Below are positions 22,843 to 33,283 of a stretch of DNA of 64,000 nucleotides, piece after piece. Both the position numbers and the translations under genes were made by a program. Source of the stretch: Phorcus lineatus (taxonomy: Eukaryota > Mollusca > Gastropoda > Trochida > Trochidae); NCBI GenBank assembly GCA_921293015.1, contig OV121097.1:14066924-14130923 (forward strand), read 5' to 3'. The notes beneath the pieces were generated by a model. It searched no databases and was not told where the DNA came from. It saw nothing but the letters and a program-made list of their open reading frames with translations. Numbering within the stretch: position 1 is the stretch's first letter; each line of letters starts with the position of its first letter.

Positions 22843-25800
22843 GTTGGTTTTGTTGACCGAGTCAGTGTATAATTTCAATAATTTCAAGTTTTTGTTTGTT
22901 GCTTCCCGTTATTCCCAATACAAAGTCATAATATTCTAAGCTAAGATATATCGATATCCAGTTGATAGTAAACAATGAATTGTTAACCTTCCTTCATATA
23001 ATATACCTTGACAAAATGACTTTGAATGTTTAAGTATTTTCTTCACAGGAGACAACATAATGCTGGGCAAACCAAGTAAACAATCCAGTACCTATAATGA
23101 TAACAGTGATTATGACAGTACAAGAGCGAACGATGGTTCAATCAGCACAGTGAGCTGGACTCGATCTGAACAAAGTCCATATTGGCAGGGGGACCTGCAG
23201 GGATATTACAGAATACTCAACATCACTGTCACCCGTGGCTCTTGTAAGTTTAACTTGACATTTTGGATCAATTTTTTAAAATACATAAGGTTATGTGATG
23301 TGTTTTCACTACACAATGGATGTGCACTAAAGACGTTTGAGACTTCTGATCAGAAATAAATGATTTATATTGTAAAACGCAATAAAGTACATGTATAAAC
23401 GCTTTAAAGGATACTTTTTACAACAGATTCAAAAGGAAATCAATGTCAAACTTTTTGAAAAATATTTGAACTTGGCTAAACACTAGAAATCTGTTAAGTA
23501 TCTCTGATGAGTAATTAATAGTAGTAACATGTACATTAACGTTTCCATCCATGTGTTATAATCGTTTATATAAACTAATAGATTTGATTTCATCATGGTT
23601 TTATAGCGCTTTTCATACGGGGTGCCTACATCGGGGTCTCTGTCCTTGACGTGTCTAATCCAGACAGTGACGTCCATAAGTGTGGACAATGGCCAGACAT
23701 GTTCAGTGACTCCTCAGATTCCCTGACCTATATGTGCAGCTTCCAACAACCCGTGAGGTTTGTCAGAATTTGGCGTGAAGATGCCTACTACCATCTGGCT
23801 ATTGCCGAAGTAATTGTTGAAGCACCCTCTGAACAGGTGCCTAGAGGTAAACATGTTTTTGTTTGGCAAAACCAGCTATGTAGATTCAAATTTTTAAAAA
23901 AACGTCAACGTTGAAATTCTTAATTTTGTTATCAAAAAGCTAATAAATCTACAAAGACTAATCTTCATTTGGTGAACAATTAAACAAGATTTTAAATTTG
24001 ATTTTCTTCCAAACTTTCCAGTTTATAAAAGCTCCATAGCTTAACAAACAGTGTTACAATGATTAATCCCCCACTTAACGAGCCATTCCACTACCTTAAC
24101 TCATGCCGTTCATTAATTCATACACATACAGGGCATTTCTAACATCCTTCATTCTTCAACTTAAAGTCATTATCTAATCTTGGCAAGGCAAACAATGAAG
24201 TTTCAGTGATGGTCAAAAGCGCTTTAGGACATAGGCCTACCAAATTAATCACAAAAATTGTGGAAAATGAAGAGTATAGTACGTTTTTGGTTACACGTCA
24301 TTATTTTATACTTACCGTAGACAAATACCTATGCCTATTTATTAGCTATATAATAATAACGACTCCGTCCCACTGTTATATTTATAGAATTGAGACTCGT
24401 GAGAGTTACCTGCCCACGGGTGATACGTCACTTCCGAAAGCTCATTAGCAATTCTAGTCGCCTCACCCGGTAATATCTGCATAGCGTGGATGAGGCCGGA
24501 CTCATGAAGGTGATTGTCTACGGTAAGTATAAAATAATTACGTTTAACCAAAAACATACTATTATTTACAACTTACCTCCAACAATCACCTATGCCGAAT
24601 GCCACTGTTGGCCGGCGGGTCGGATACAGACATCCGTGGGGCAGCCCTGAATTGTCCAGTCTAGTGGCGACCAATGAATGCGACTAATTACCTATGCGGT
24701 AGAGGCCCCCCTCAACCTCATCGTCAAATCTCAATGGTCGACGGCCACATAAGCATTAAAATGAACAACACAACAACGAGTAGGTTGAAACAATATATTT
24801 TATTCTTGATAAAACACACAAGAAGGATTGGAAGATGGCAACCCCGACCAGACGGGTCGTGTCTTACCCCGACTGGGAACGCCCCCTTCCGGGGCCTCCC
24901 CCGCCAGACGTGCGCTGCTGTGTGAACACTTTTACTCCTAGTCTCGCAACTCCCTCCATATCATCCAAAGATAAGTCGCGTAAGTAATGGTTGGCGAATA
25001 CAAAGCCCGACTTCCAAAAGCAGCTGGCCATGATGTCCGCTCACGCTAGGTTACTATGCAGAGCCATAGTCGCCGATATGGCCCTGATTTCATTCGGATT
25101 GGTCCGCGTGGGTGGGGGGAGATCCGCCGCCTTGTAGGCGTCCAAAACCGCTGACCTAAGGTAAACCCCAAGTTGCCTCTTGTCAATCTCCTTCCAACTC
25201 GTCTGTGAGTGAGGAAGGAAGAGCCTGCGTCCCAATTGTTTTGTCAGATCCGAGGACAACCTTATAAGGTGTCTGCAATCCCTCTCTCGAACATGTATAT
25301 TTAGAGCAACCTGCAGAGACCTGGGTCGGAGTCTCCCCCTCTTTGTATAAACTTGGCACAATGTCAGGAACCCCGGGCGGCGCTGCCACTGCTGCAGAGG
25401 CAGAGGCTCCCGCTGCTCCTGCTCTACATCGAGAACTGCACATCGTGTCTGTGCAGGTATTGGACGATGGGTTTGGTCACCCGATTGAAGAGCCACGGGG
25501 CTGTTGGGATTCCAAATGGCAGGACGTTCCACTGGAAGTGTCGCCCTGCCAAGACAAACCGGAGGGATCTGCGGTCCGCGGGGCAGATTGGAATGTGCAG
25601 ATACGCATCCTGAAGGTTCAGAGAAACCCTGCAATCCGACGGTTGCAGTAACTGCATGACAGATCGCACGGTCAACAGTCGAAAATATGGCGTCCGCTCA
25701 AGGAACGAGCGGTTGAACCACTTCGTGTCGTGTATCAGCCGCCAATTTTTCAGCTCTCTTTTTGGTCTTATGAAAACTGGGGAGTAATATCCGGGTTTCA

Positions 25801-28800
25801 AATTCTCGAGTGAAAGTTCGACCACCGCTCCTTTGGAGACTAGAATCTCTACCTGTTCGAGAGTGAGTGCAAGCCGTTCCGGCTCCAACGAGTGCTCTAC
25901 TAGCGAACAGGTCAAACGGGGGCGGAAAAAAACGCGAATATGAAACCCCGCTCCAGAATCTGGCATACATATTCGTCAAGGCACAATTGCCTACAGTTGG
26001 CCAAAAAATGAGAAAGCTGGCCTCCCACTGGCCCGTCTAAATTGCTCACAATCAGCAGGGGCAGGTGTAGAGGCTCCCAGAAGTCACTGCTTCTTGGGAG
26101 TTCCAGCGTACCCGCGCCCTCCGGCATGCTGGAACTTCTTGGGCGTCCTTTTGGAAGAAGGGCCAGCGTTGTAGTCGCTGCGACCCTTACCTGACCGGCC
26201 CTCCCCCACGAAAGGACACACCACCGAACTAGAAAGCGACTGGAGACGCCGTGGTGGTACCCTTGCGCTTGGTGAGCAGTTGGTGAGCTCCTGCTGGTGC
26301 GTCTCCTGTGCCCATCGAAGAGGGGAGGAGAGGAGCTTGGAGCATTTCTGAGGCGTGTGCACATCTCCATCGGGAGATTAGTGCGTGCTAAAAACTCATC
26401 GCGCCTCAGATTGATCTGAGCCAAATTCCCGGCCACAGAGACAAACCCCTGATAGAGTGCTTTGGCGCCTGACTCCATCCCAGCCTCATTAGCAAAGGCG
26501 ACCATGGCTTGGCATGCGTGTGCCAAGGAGTTGGATATGCCAAGGATACTCCTGGCCTCCTTGTCCAGATGGGACAGATGGGCATGCGACACAGAGTGTG
26601 CCACAGCTGGGGACGCTACCCTCCGGACGTCGTCGTACAAGGCAAGAGGGTTGAGGCCAATAGGGGGTTTTGCCACCGGGAGTGCGGCTCTCTGGCGATC
26701 CTAAATCACCAGAGGGGGAAGTATACGTTCTGGAGACTACCTACGCTGGAGCGGTGAAGAGCGGAAAGCTAGCAGACGACGCTCGGGAGTGTAACATCGT
26801 GATCAGGAACCTGCAAGAAGAGCCTAAGGAACTACAGGACAGCGCAATCACTAAAGGTAAGTCCTCGGACTCGTCAGAGATGAACTTTAACTCAAAGATG
26901 TGTAAGCTGTGAGAAAAGAGAATCGCGGAACTGGGAAATACCCTGGTGTAGTCATAGCAACTCTTAGTTCATCTGAACAAGTGTTTACGAACAAATCTAA
27001 TCTGAAAAAAGCAAACATTGTGATGAGGTGTACATCGAGAATGACATAGAAGCCGAAAAATTGGAAGCTAACTTTAGAACACTTCTCCGAGAAATGTGCA
27101 AGCACAAAACGTACACCGAAAGGGGAGGTAAAGTGATGAAAGTCAACCCCAGGCATCATAAACATTAGAGGTGTGCCCGTCTAGGATTCTGGAACGTGGG
27201 TGGATTTTCAATTAAAGACAATGCTAATTCATATTTTAGAAAATCTGTTATTGAATCATGTGATTATGATGTGTTTGATGTGTGTGAAACTTCTTAAATC
27301 TTAATGATGTTTTAACTTGTGAAGGTTATCAATGGTACGGTAATAACAGATATACCCATGGGAAGAGGGGGGTCTGGCGGTGTTGGTGTTTTTGTAAAAT
27401 ATGACTTATTGCTTTAATGTAAATGTGTTAGATAATAATGTCGATGGTATTTTATGGCTTACATTTTCATCTAAAACCTCTGATTTTGCATTCTGTATCT
27501 GTGTGTGCTACCTGCCCCCTAGGAAGGTCGATCCGACCTTGTAGCTCAGAGGAGTTCTTCAACACTTTGCAAGAGCATGTGTGTCAATATCAAAATATAG
27601 GTCGGCTGTACTTATGTTGTGACTTCAACGCAAGATGTTCAAGCAGCACGGACTTCATCGCGGGGGTGGATCACGTGACCCCACGTGGTGTAATCGACTA
27701 CGCTGACAACGGTCACGGTAACCTTTTGATTGACTTCAAACAAACATACAAACATGTTGAACGGCAGAGTTGGTACGGAAGACTTTACTCATGTGTCATA
27801 TCGAGGCAAATCAGTTGTTGACTACGTATTAGTACCATATGAACAGGTGGCATTTTGTGAGGATTTTAACGTTCGGCTCGTTTCTGATGTTCAGTTATCT
27901 TTCAATCTGCAAGCATGTGAAAAGACACCGGGCCACAGTTTACTAGAATGGACTATTGATTTAGACTATATGAGTGAGAAACTGAACTTGTGTGAGAGTG
28001 ATGGAAAAAGTGTGAACATTCAATATGTAACGTCGGATATTCCTGAATCTTTCCTTAACGACACAAATGCTGCAGTTAATGTGGACAGGGCAGTGGGACT
28101 AATAGAGTCAGCCTCAGTAAGTGGGGATATAAACATAACCTATGGTCACTTCACTCAGCTACTGGAGTCTGAAATGAAAGACAAGTTGCCAAGCAAACTT
28201 ATCTCAAACGGACCATTTTGTCTGGGCAAAGCGCTGTAAAACCAAACCTTACTGGAATGAACTTAGTTCAAGTTTTTCCTAAGTAACAGCGAAAGAGAGG
28301 GCTTGGGTTAGATTTAAAGGATCAAAGCAGGTAAAGGAAAGATTCAAACGTGGTTTCTGTTATGAAAGAAAGAATTTTAACAAAACTCTTAGGCAAGCTA
28401 AGCGGCGGTTCCAGCAGTTGAAAAGGACAATCTTTCGGAGATGTTACAGAACTCATCACGTGATTTCTGGAAGGAACTCGGAAAGCTCGGAACAGCTAAC
28501 GACCGGAAGACAGACATACCCATGGCAGTAGTGAATAGTGACGATAGTGTGAGCACCGATACAGATTCCATCCCGCATGGATAGGAGACTGACTACAGAC
28601 GCTTGTATCAAGCACAGAATCGCAGCTCAGGATTCGATGTGGGACACCTCAAGTATATCAAGGAAGAAATGAGCAATATTCCATTCAATACTTCTTATAA
28701 CTCTGTTTTTCTTACAATCTATGAAGTAAGAAATGCGATTGAGCGAGCTAACTTGAACAAATCAGCTGGTTTAGATAATATCCCATCTTCTGTGTTGAAG

Positions 28801-31800
28801 GACGAAACTTGCATCAAACTTCTGTACATGATGATTAACTTTAGCTTCAACAATGGTTGAATCCCAGCGATAAGGAGCCGTTGAACAATAGAACCTATCC
28901 TAAAGTCAAGCAAGCACACCGACCCGAGAAACACCTATAGTTCAGGCCGATAACAGTTTTATCTATCCCTTCCAAGATTTACGGCGATGTTATCATTCAT
29001 AGACTTTTTACATTTTTAGAGTGTGAAAATTTATTAGTGGACGAACAAAATGGATTCCAAAAGGGACGATCGTGCCTCGACAATTTGTATAAACTTCATA
29101 GTATTGTTAATAACAGGAAAAATACCAAAAGAGAACTTGTTAATGTTTTATTGATTTTAGAAAATCTTTTGATTCAATCAACCGAGACTTATTATGGTTC
29201 AAATTGGCGGAATATGGAGTCACAAGAAATGTATTAGCAGCAATACTATCCCGCTATGACAACGTTACGTGTTCAGTCAAAGTTAACCAGTGTTTCCAGT
29301 AGACTCAGGTGTTAAGCAAGGCTGTGTGCCTTCACCGACCTTATTCTCCATCTACATCAACGTACTAACTAATGAACTGAAATTAGCCAACTGTGGTATA
29401 CAAGTAGATGATCAGCTGTAGCTGTACTATTATATGCTGATGACATTGTCCTGTTATCACCTGATGCACAGGGATTGCAAAACACTTTTAGATATTTTAT
29501 ATGCTTTGACTTCGAAGTGGAGACTGAAGATAAACCGGGAGAAAACTAAAGTTTTACTCTTCAGACCGAAAAATGCACTTACACGTCATCAAGTTTTGCG
29601 GGGGGGACGAGGATGAGATAGACTAAACTGAAAGTTATAGATACCTGGGGATATGGCTAAATGAACACAGTGATATGAGACTAGCTGTGAAAGAACTCAT
29701 CAAAGCAGCTTCCAGGGCACTAGGATTTCCTCTCCATAAGTACAACACATGCACTACAGCGTCCTCACTCGACTTTTCGAGAGCCTTGTACGGTTTTATC
29801 CTATTGTTCAGGAATATTCGGGAGTTAACATGTACATAGATTTGTATACTACATAGTGCAGAGCAGCGAGAGCGTTCCTGTGGGTCTCACGGAACACACA
29901 CAACATCGCTGTCAGAGGGGACATGGGCGGGCCTGACAACACAAGTAGTATCTTGAGGTAGCTCGTTTGTGGTGTCGGATAGAGAGACAACCACAAGGAT
30001 CACTCACAGCTTCGGTACAGGAAGGGAAAGCGGAGGAAGTGACTCGTGGTAACTCCCTCAACTTCTTCCTCCGCTCGTTCCGTCGTCGGAGGGCTCGGTG
30101 GGAGCCGGCTTCAGTGCCTCAGTGTCAGCAAGTGGGAGCAGTTAGGGTTAGACCCGTCTGTTTGTCGGATATTGCGTCAGGGCTTCCGCATTCCGGTCTC
30201 GTCTTCTCCTACTCTTACTTGTGCTCCAAGGGAGCGTCCCTTGTCACGGGACCGGCTCCAACTAACGTTGGAACAGTTGGAGATATTAATCTCCAAGGGG
30301 GAGGAACAGGAGGTCATGACCCCGCTTCTAACGCCGGGGTTTTACTCCCCAGTGTTTGTCATACCGGAAAGGAACTAAAAATCACGGTGGCTTATTCACG
30401 ACTTCAAGGTATTCAACAGCTCCTACCTCGTTTGGCCACCATATTTTCGACTCTTTACCCTTCCCTCTGTAATGCGATCTCTGGAGCGCTCCGACTGCAT
30501 GGTGTCTCTCGATCTCCAGAATGCGTACCTGAACATCATTCTGGACGGGAGACATTTTCAATCGTGCGTTCTCCCTTTCGGGATTTCATCCGCCCCCTGG
30601 CTTTTCACTCCAGTGAGCCTATCGTCTAATTTTTACATGAATGCGACATTCAGTGTCTAATGTATGTGGACAATGGGCTCGCTAACGACCGTTCTACCGT
30701 CATTCTCGAGGTACAGCTCAGGTTCACGATAGACCTGTTCCGTCGTCTGGGATGATTAGTGAAGAGAAGTCGGACCCTCAGGTCTTCTGCCTTCACGCTT
30801 GGTTTGTATTAAGAGAGGGTTAAGGAGCAGTGGTTACTGGGGGCCTTACATTCTCTATTCCGGCACTGGGGTTTGAACCGGGAGAGATAGATTTCTCTCC
30901 GTGTCCGGTTAGGGCGTTGAGGGTTTACGTGCAGCGTACACGCAGACTGAAGGATGGCAGGCGTCGTCTGTTCTTGCCTCAGTCGCCGAGGAGCACGAAG
31001 ATCTGGACAAGCGAGTGTTGGGGGTATACCTTAGGTCAGCAGTCATCCACGCATACTAGGTGCCACGCCCGTCACGTTCCAACCCGCGTGCGATCCGAGC
31101 AGTCTTAGCCACGATGGCTTACCACTGTAACATTGCAGTCTCGGACGCCATGGCCATGGCGGGGTGTTTTGGCTTCCTTCGGATGTCTTCACCAATCATT
31201 ACCTACGAGATCTCTCCACAGCAGATCTCGAAGGCATCTCTAAGCTGGGTCCGCAGGTTTTCGCTCAGGCGAAGGTGGTCCCCCCGACGAGACCGAGAAG
31301 GGGACAGTCCTCTTAGGAGGAGGGTCTCGTGTGTCTTTCGATGCTCCTTGCAAAAAACTTCTGTTCGCATCGTTTGTTCTTTGCCGGTTGTTCTTATTTA
31401 CACTTCCACCCCCATAGGGGTCGGGGACAGTGTGTTAATCAGGAGTTGAGTGGCTTGGTTGTCTCTTCGATCCGCTTAGCGGTAGAGATAGTGTCTCCCG
31501 GGCTGTACCTTGTCCTCACCACTGGGTGGAGGACTCGTACTCGTAGGTTAGCTTAAACTCAGGGCTTGTCGCTGGTCTCGTCTCTCCCATATATCTACTG
31601 ACCCACCTCCGTGCAGTGGGATTCTAGGCATAATAGGTCTAGTCAACAGATATGTATTTAAATAATAGTACGTTTTTGATTAAACGTAATGATTTATACT
31701 TACCCGTTGACTAGACCTACGCACTAGTCCAGCCCATCCCCCTCTTGGTCTGTCTTGCCTTTATGGGCCTGTTCAGAGAGTGAAGGCTTCTGGGAGTGAC

Positions 31801-32460
31801 GTCACGAGACTTACCGCCCTTGGAGGGGGATTTTACGCATCCGTTACTCCACTGTTTGAAGTTTCGTCTGTGATAATAAGGTTGAAATAAAGCATGCCTA
31901 GAGGAGTCAGGCATAGTAAGTCTAGTCAACAGGTAAGTATAAATAATTACGTTAAATCAAAAACGTACTAAAATATATGATGAGAGCAAAATATTATTTG
32001 GGTTATGAGCATACCTGCCTTAGCCTATAGAATTTTTTATCAGCAATTATCCTTGGAAAATGTTTTAAAAGAAAATATGTAATTATTGGAACCAAAGTCT
32101 TCATGCAATTATGGAATTTTTCATAACTTCGATGTTTTTAAAAACGTAAATTATTAGTATAAAGTTCTGGTCAATTTACGTTCAACATTGTTTTTATTAG
32201 CTTGTAACTATGTCACCGAGATGTCAAAAAAGCTGACTACAGCAGGAAAATCTGTCACAGTTGCCTTGTCAACTGAATGTGGAACTCTCTGCCACAAGGA
32301 TCAGACTTGCCATGCCTTCAGCTTCCGTAAAGGGGGACAACTCAACTGCCTCTTGGGGATCCCTGGAAACTTGGACTCTGACAGCGACTGGCGTACCTAC
32401 ATCATCAAGGACTGCTACACCCCAACAACCTGTCCTGGCGTCAACGATACACGCAATTAA
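22791..32460 (+). CDS. Secreted lectin-like protein, F5/8-type-C plus PAN/apple domains (four exons)
   Basis: Exons 22791-22842, 23049-23243, 23607-23846 and 32201-32460 join with every intron in phase 1 and canonical GT/AG borders. They give 747 bases, or 248 residues plus stop. Residues 1-17 are a hydrophobic signal peptide. Residues about 20-160 resemble a discoidin/fucolectin-type domain: LGKPSKQSSTY near the start, YWQGDLQGYYRI in the middle, RFVRIW and AIAEVIVEA at the end. Residues about 163-240 are a Cys-rich PAN/apple-like domain with CGTLCHKDQTCHAFSF and NCLLG. Proteins of this type are secreted and bind carbohydrate or protein; fucose binding is not shown, since the usual His/Arg ligand motif is not obvious. 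The third intron is 8,354 bp and full of retrotransposons. There is no frame break in the joined reading frame. I see no clear AATAAA soon after the stop. Confidence 0.8.
23049..23243 (+). CDS. Exon 2: N-terminal half of the F5/8-type-C-like domain
   Basis: The acceptor CTTCACAG precedes it and GTAAGT follows. It carries GKPSKQSSTY, the ANDG turn and SPYWQGDLQGYYRI, the typical first half of a discoidin/fucolectin fold. It ends in phase 1. Confidence 0.85.
23607..23846 (+). CDS. Exon 3: C-terminal half of the F5/8-type-C-like domain
   Basis: The acceptor is GTTTTATAG and the donor GTAAAC. The exon encodes RGAYIGVSVLD, CGQWPD, MCSFQQPVRFVRIW and HLAIAEVIVEA, the closing strands of the domain with two Cys. 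It ends in phase 1 after a short linker (SEQVPR). Confidence 0.85.
23847..24275 (+). other. Intron 3, unique 5' part
   Basis: AT-rich intron sequence lies between the exon 3 donor and the terminal repeat of the first DIRS element. I see no gene or regulatory site in it. Confidence 0.5.
24276..24335 (-). repeat. DIRS 3' inverted terminal repeat (first copy)
   Basis: It begins ATAGTACGTTTTTGGTTACA and ends ACTTACCGTAGACAAATACC plus ATGCC. On the minus strand this includes GGTAAGTAT, a strong splice-donor-like word. It is the mirror of 31910-31970 at the far side of the intron cluster. Confidence 0.75.
24509..24590 (-). repeat. 82-bp internal palindrome of the first DIRS copy (ICR-like)
   Basis: The arms GGTGATTGTCTACGGTAAGT and ACTTACCTCCAACAATCACC flank a central AT-rich loop that contains the terminal-repeat core (GTTTAACCAAAAACATACT). 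It lies about 175 bp inside the 3' terminal repeat. In DIRS elements an internal complementary region in this position is thought to guide circle formation. Confidence 0.7.
24864..25330 (-). pseudogene. DIRS tyrosine recombinase, C-terminal half
   Basis: The enzyme inserts the circular DNA copy without an integrase. On the minus strand the frame shows RRLFLPHSQTSWKEIDKRQL, then PNEIRAISATMALHSNLA, a stop near 25036, and the continuation ADIMASCFWKS...FANHYLRDLSL. The final Tyr lies in the expected HYLRDL setting. The frame ends in a Gly/Arg-rich tail at 24866. The N-terminal half is absent and one stop interrupts it, so it is inactive. Confidence 0.75.
25424..25966 (-). pseudogene. DIRS reverse transcriptase fragment
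   Basis: The minus-strand frame encodes LTLEQVEILVSKGAV, GYYSPVFIRPKRELKNWRLI, RVSLNLQDAYLHIPI (motif A region; the usual SxDLKDAYFHIPI has Asn where the catalytic Asp is common), LRFVLAGRHFQWNVLPFGI (motif B) and then ends. The YxDD-type active-site block does not follow, consistent with an internal deletion running into the recombinase. Confidence 0.75.
25912..26676 (-). pseudogene. DIRS gag-like region
   Basis: The 254-codon frame starts MAKPPIGLNPLALYDDVRR and shows a helical region with HLSHLDKEARSILGISNSL. Around 26084-26362 the better gag-like sequence (basic, with GGRGYAGTPKK) is in a different frame, so two compensating shifts are likely. The end (GGQLSHFLANCRQL, DEYVCQILERGF) matches the start of the second DIRS copy near 30100 and leads into the reverse transcriptase. 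Confidence 0.6.
26760..29990 (+). pseudogene. LINE with ORF1, endonuclease and reverse transcriptase remnants
   Basis: It starts with an ORF1-like segment (ECNIVIRNLQEEPKELQDS, 26790-26850), followed by a degraded stretch. The endonuclease region opens with GFWNVGGFS (27188) and continues FRKSVIESCDYDVFDVCET, GYQWYGNNRY and CYLPPR (27505). Reverse-transcriptase motifs are NLNKSAGLDNIPSSVLK (28750), DEQNGFQKGRSCLDNLY (29040), SGVKQGCVPSPTLFSIYIN (29308), YADDIVLLSPDAQGLQN (29432) and a YRYLGIW segment (29637). The C-terminal part (RAARAFLWVS, GDMGG, 29860-29935) runs up to the second DIRS copy. Many stops and shifts make it dead. The clade is uncertain. Confidence 0.8.
30046..30660 (+). pseudogene. 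DIRS gag end and reverse transcriptase (second copy)
   Basis: The first frame (30046-30378) reads GGLGGSRLQCLSVSKWEQLG, LTLEQLEILISKGEE and LTPGFYSPVFVIPERN. The next block (30472-30660) reads SLERSDCMVSLDLQNAYLNI (here Asp is kept in motif A), GRHFQSCVLPFGISSAPWLF. A following MYVDNG near 30661 may be a remnant of the YxDD active site. Stops and shifts interrupt it. Confidence 0.75.
30830..31330 (+). pseudogene. DIRS tyrosine recombinase (second copy)
   Basis: Blocks FSPCPVRALRVYVQRTRRLK, GRRRLFLPQSP and then, in another frame, RSNPRAIRAVLATMAYHCNI and GCFGFLRMSSPIITYEIS are collinear with the recombinase of the first copy and extend the C-terminal half. The RAIRA block holds one of the conserved Arg residues and the Tyr in TYEIS is a candidate nucleophile. 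Frameshifts near 31060-31100 break it. Confidence 0.7.
31636..31717 (+). repeat. 82-bp internal palindrome of the second DIRS copy (ICR-like)
   Basis: The arms GGTCTAGTCAAC and GTTGACTAGACC enclose the loop with ATAGTACGTTTTTGATTAAA. It has exactly the length of 24509-24590 and the same loop core, but the stem sequence is different and still self-complementary. Confidence 0.75.
31910..31970 (+). repeat. DIRS 3' inverted terminal repeat (second copy)
   Basis: It reads GGCATAGTAAGTCTAGTCAA, then CAGGTAAGTAT (31930-31940), then ends AATCAAAAACGTACTA. The first part repeats one stem of the internal palindrome. The reverse complement of its end is the start of the repeat at 24276. Confidence 0.75.
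31971..32200 (+). other. Intron 3, unique 3' part
   Basis: AT-rich intron end with a pyrimidine-rich TTTTTATTAG acceptor. Nothing else is visible. Confidence 0.5.
32201..32460 (+). CDS. Exon 4: PAN/apple-like domain and stop
   Basis: The acceptor TTTTTATTAG ends at 32200. The base left over from exon 3 plus CT gives an Ala codon, followed by CNYVTEM, and the frame stays open to TAA at 32458-32460. Cys spacing (CGTLCHKDQTCHAFSF, NCLLG, KDCYTPTTC) fits a PAN/apple module. It lies 8.35 kb from exon 3, so gene prediction may easily miss it or call it a separate gene. Confidence 0.75.
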
Positions 32461-33002
32461 CTTATTTTCTTATCGTGCAAATACTTCAAATAGTTTAAAA
32501 TGACCAATGTTCATACTGTTTTCTTGATACAATATTTCAAAAAGTTTACGAAAAGAAGATCAGCCTATAGTGTTTGTAAATCAGAGGATGCACCACTGCT
32601 TAGCCCTCCTCACTTTTTTTCGAAATGTTTTTTTTTCAAAATGACTATTTTCCCCTTTCTACTACATATTTCCCAATAACTGGTCTAGTATTGTTACATG
32701 ACTATAATTAGTCCTTGTCAGTAACATCTTTTGTACTTTCCGATTCAACTTGATCAGATTTGTTTTCTTGTTTGTTTTTGTCAAGAATTTAAGAATTGAG
32801 GACTGCGCTTTCGACAATGACATTTTGTTTACATCAAGACAACACGTGTGACAGACGTGAGGCCCGAAGACTCGGTTGCTATACGACGATCGTAGAATTA
32901 CCGAGGTTATACACGCGACAAACGAGTTCTCACGGAAAAATCTTTGTTCATTGTCAAACACCAGTAATTCTTGAACCTCTCAATCGGAAAAAAAGATATT
33001 GC
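32461..33002. other. Downstream flank of the lectin-like gene
   Basis: It should contain the 3' untranslated region. I see no standard polyadenylation signal close to the stop. A minus-strand frame (32662-32961) has a stretch MSLSKAQSSILKFL, but I recognise no family. Confidence 0.4.
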
Positions 33003-33003
33003 C

Positions 33004-33020
33004 CCATTATTATTATTATA

Positions 33021-33074
<54 letters not shown>

Positions 33075-33075
33075 T
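33004..33075. repeat. (ATT)n microsatellite
   Basis: About 24 ATT units with one ATA interruption near the start. Confidence 0.95.
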
Positions 33076-33283
33076 GTGCCTGTAGGTTTATGATTAATGA
33101 TGATCTTCTTTTGAAATTGTCAAGCAAGATTTTAATTTCGTTAATTGTTTTCAGAAAGTTGAACTTAAAACTAGTTATCTCGAAAACAGAAAAATATAAA
33201 ACTTAAATGTGAAATTGCCGAACTATAAGACCAGGTACGTTTCACTATTTACCAGCAGCGTGCACTATACCAACCTCGGCGTT

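Larger units (their letters stand above)
24276..26745 (-). mobile_element. DIRS-like tyrosine-recombinase retrotransposon, minus strand, defective
   Basis: Read on the minus strand it holds a gag-like region (25912-26676), a reverse transcriptase (25424-25966), a tyrosine recombinase (24864-25330), an internal palindrome (24509-24590) and a 3' inverted terminal repeat (24276-24335). This is the order expected of DIRS elements. The span between reverse transcriptase and recombinase is too short for RNase H and the methyltransferase-like part, so an internal deletion is likely. No 5' terminal repeat is visible near 26745. It lies in intron 3 of the lectin-like gene, opposite in direction to the gene. 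The GC content is clearly higher than in the surroundings. Confidence 0.8.
30005..31970 (+). mobile_element. DIRS-like retrotransposon, plus strand, defective
   Basis: The order is gag end plus reverse transcriptase (30046-30660), a joint (about 30661-30880), tyrosine recombinase (30830-31330), an 82-bp palindrome (31636-31717) and the 3' inverted terminal repeat (31910-31970). RNase H is again missing. No 5' terminal repeat is visible near 30005, where the sequence changes from LINE to DIRS. It shares the family of the first copy but not close identity. The two copies point away from each other across the LINE. Confidence 0.8.

Noticed and set aside
25343-25651. Plus-strand frames over the first DIRS element
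   Set aside because: They are antisense to the reverse transcriptase and recombinase read on the minus strand, which have clear motifs.
32796-33206. 136-codon frame with a long Ile run
   Set aside because: It reads through the (ATT)n microsatellite and has no domain or splice support.
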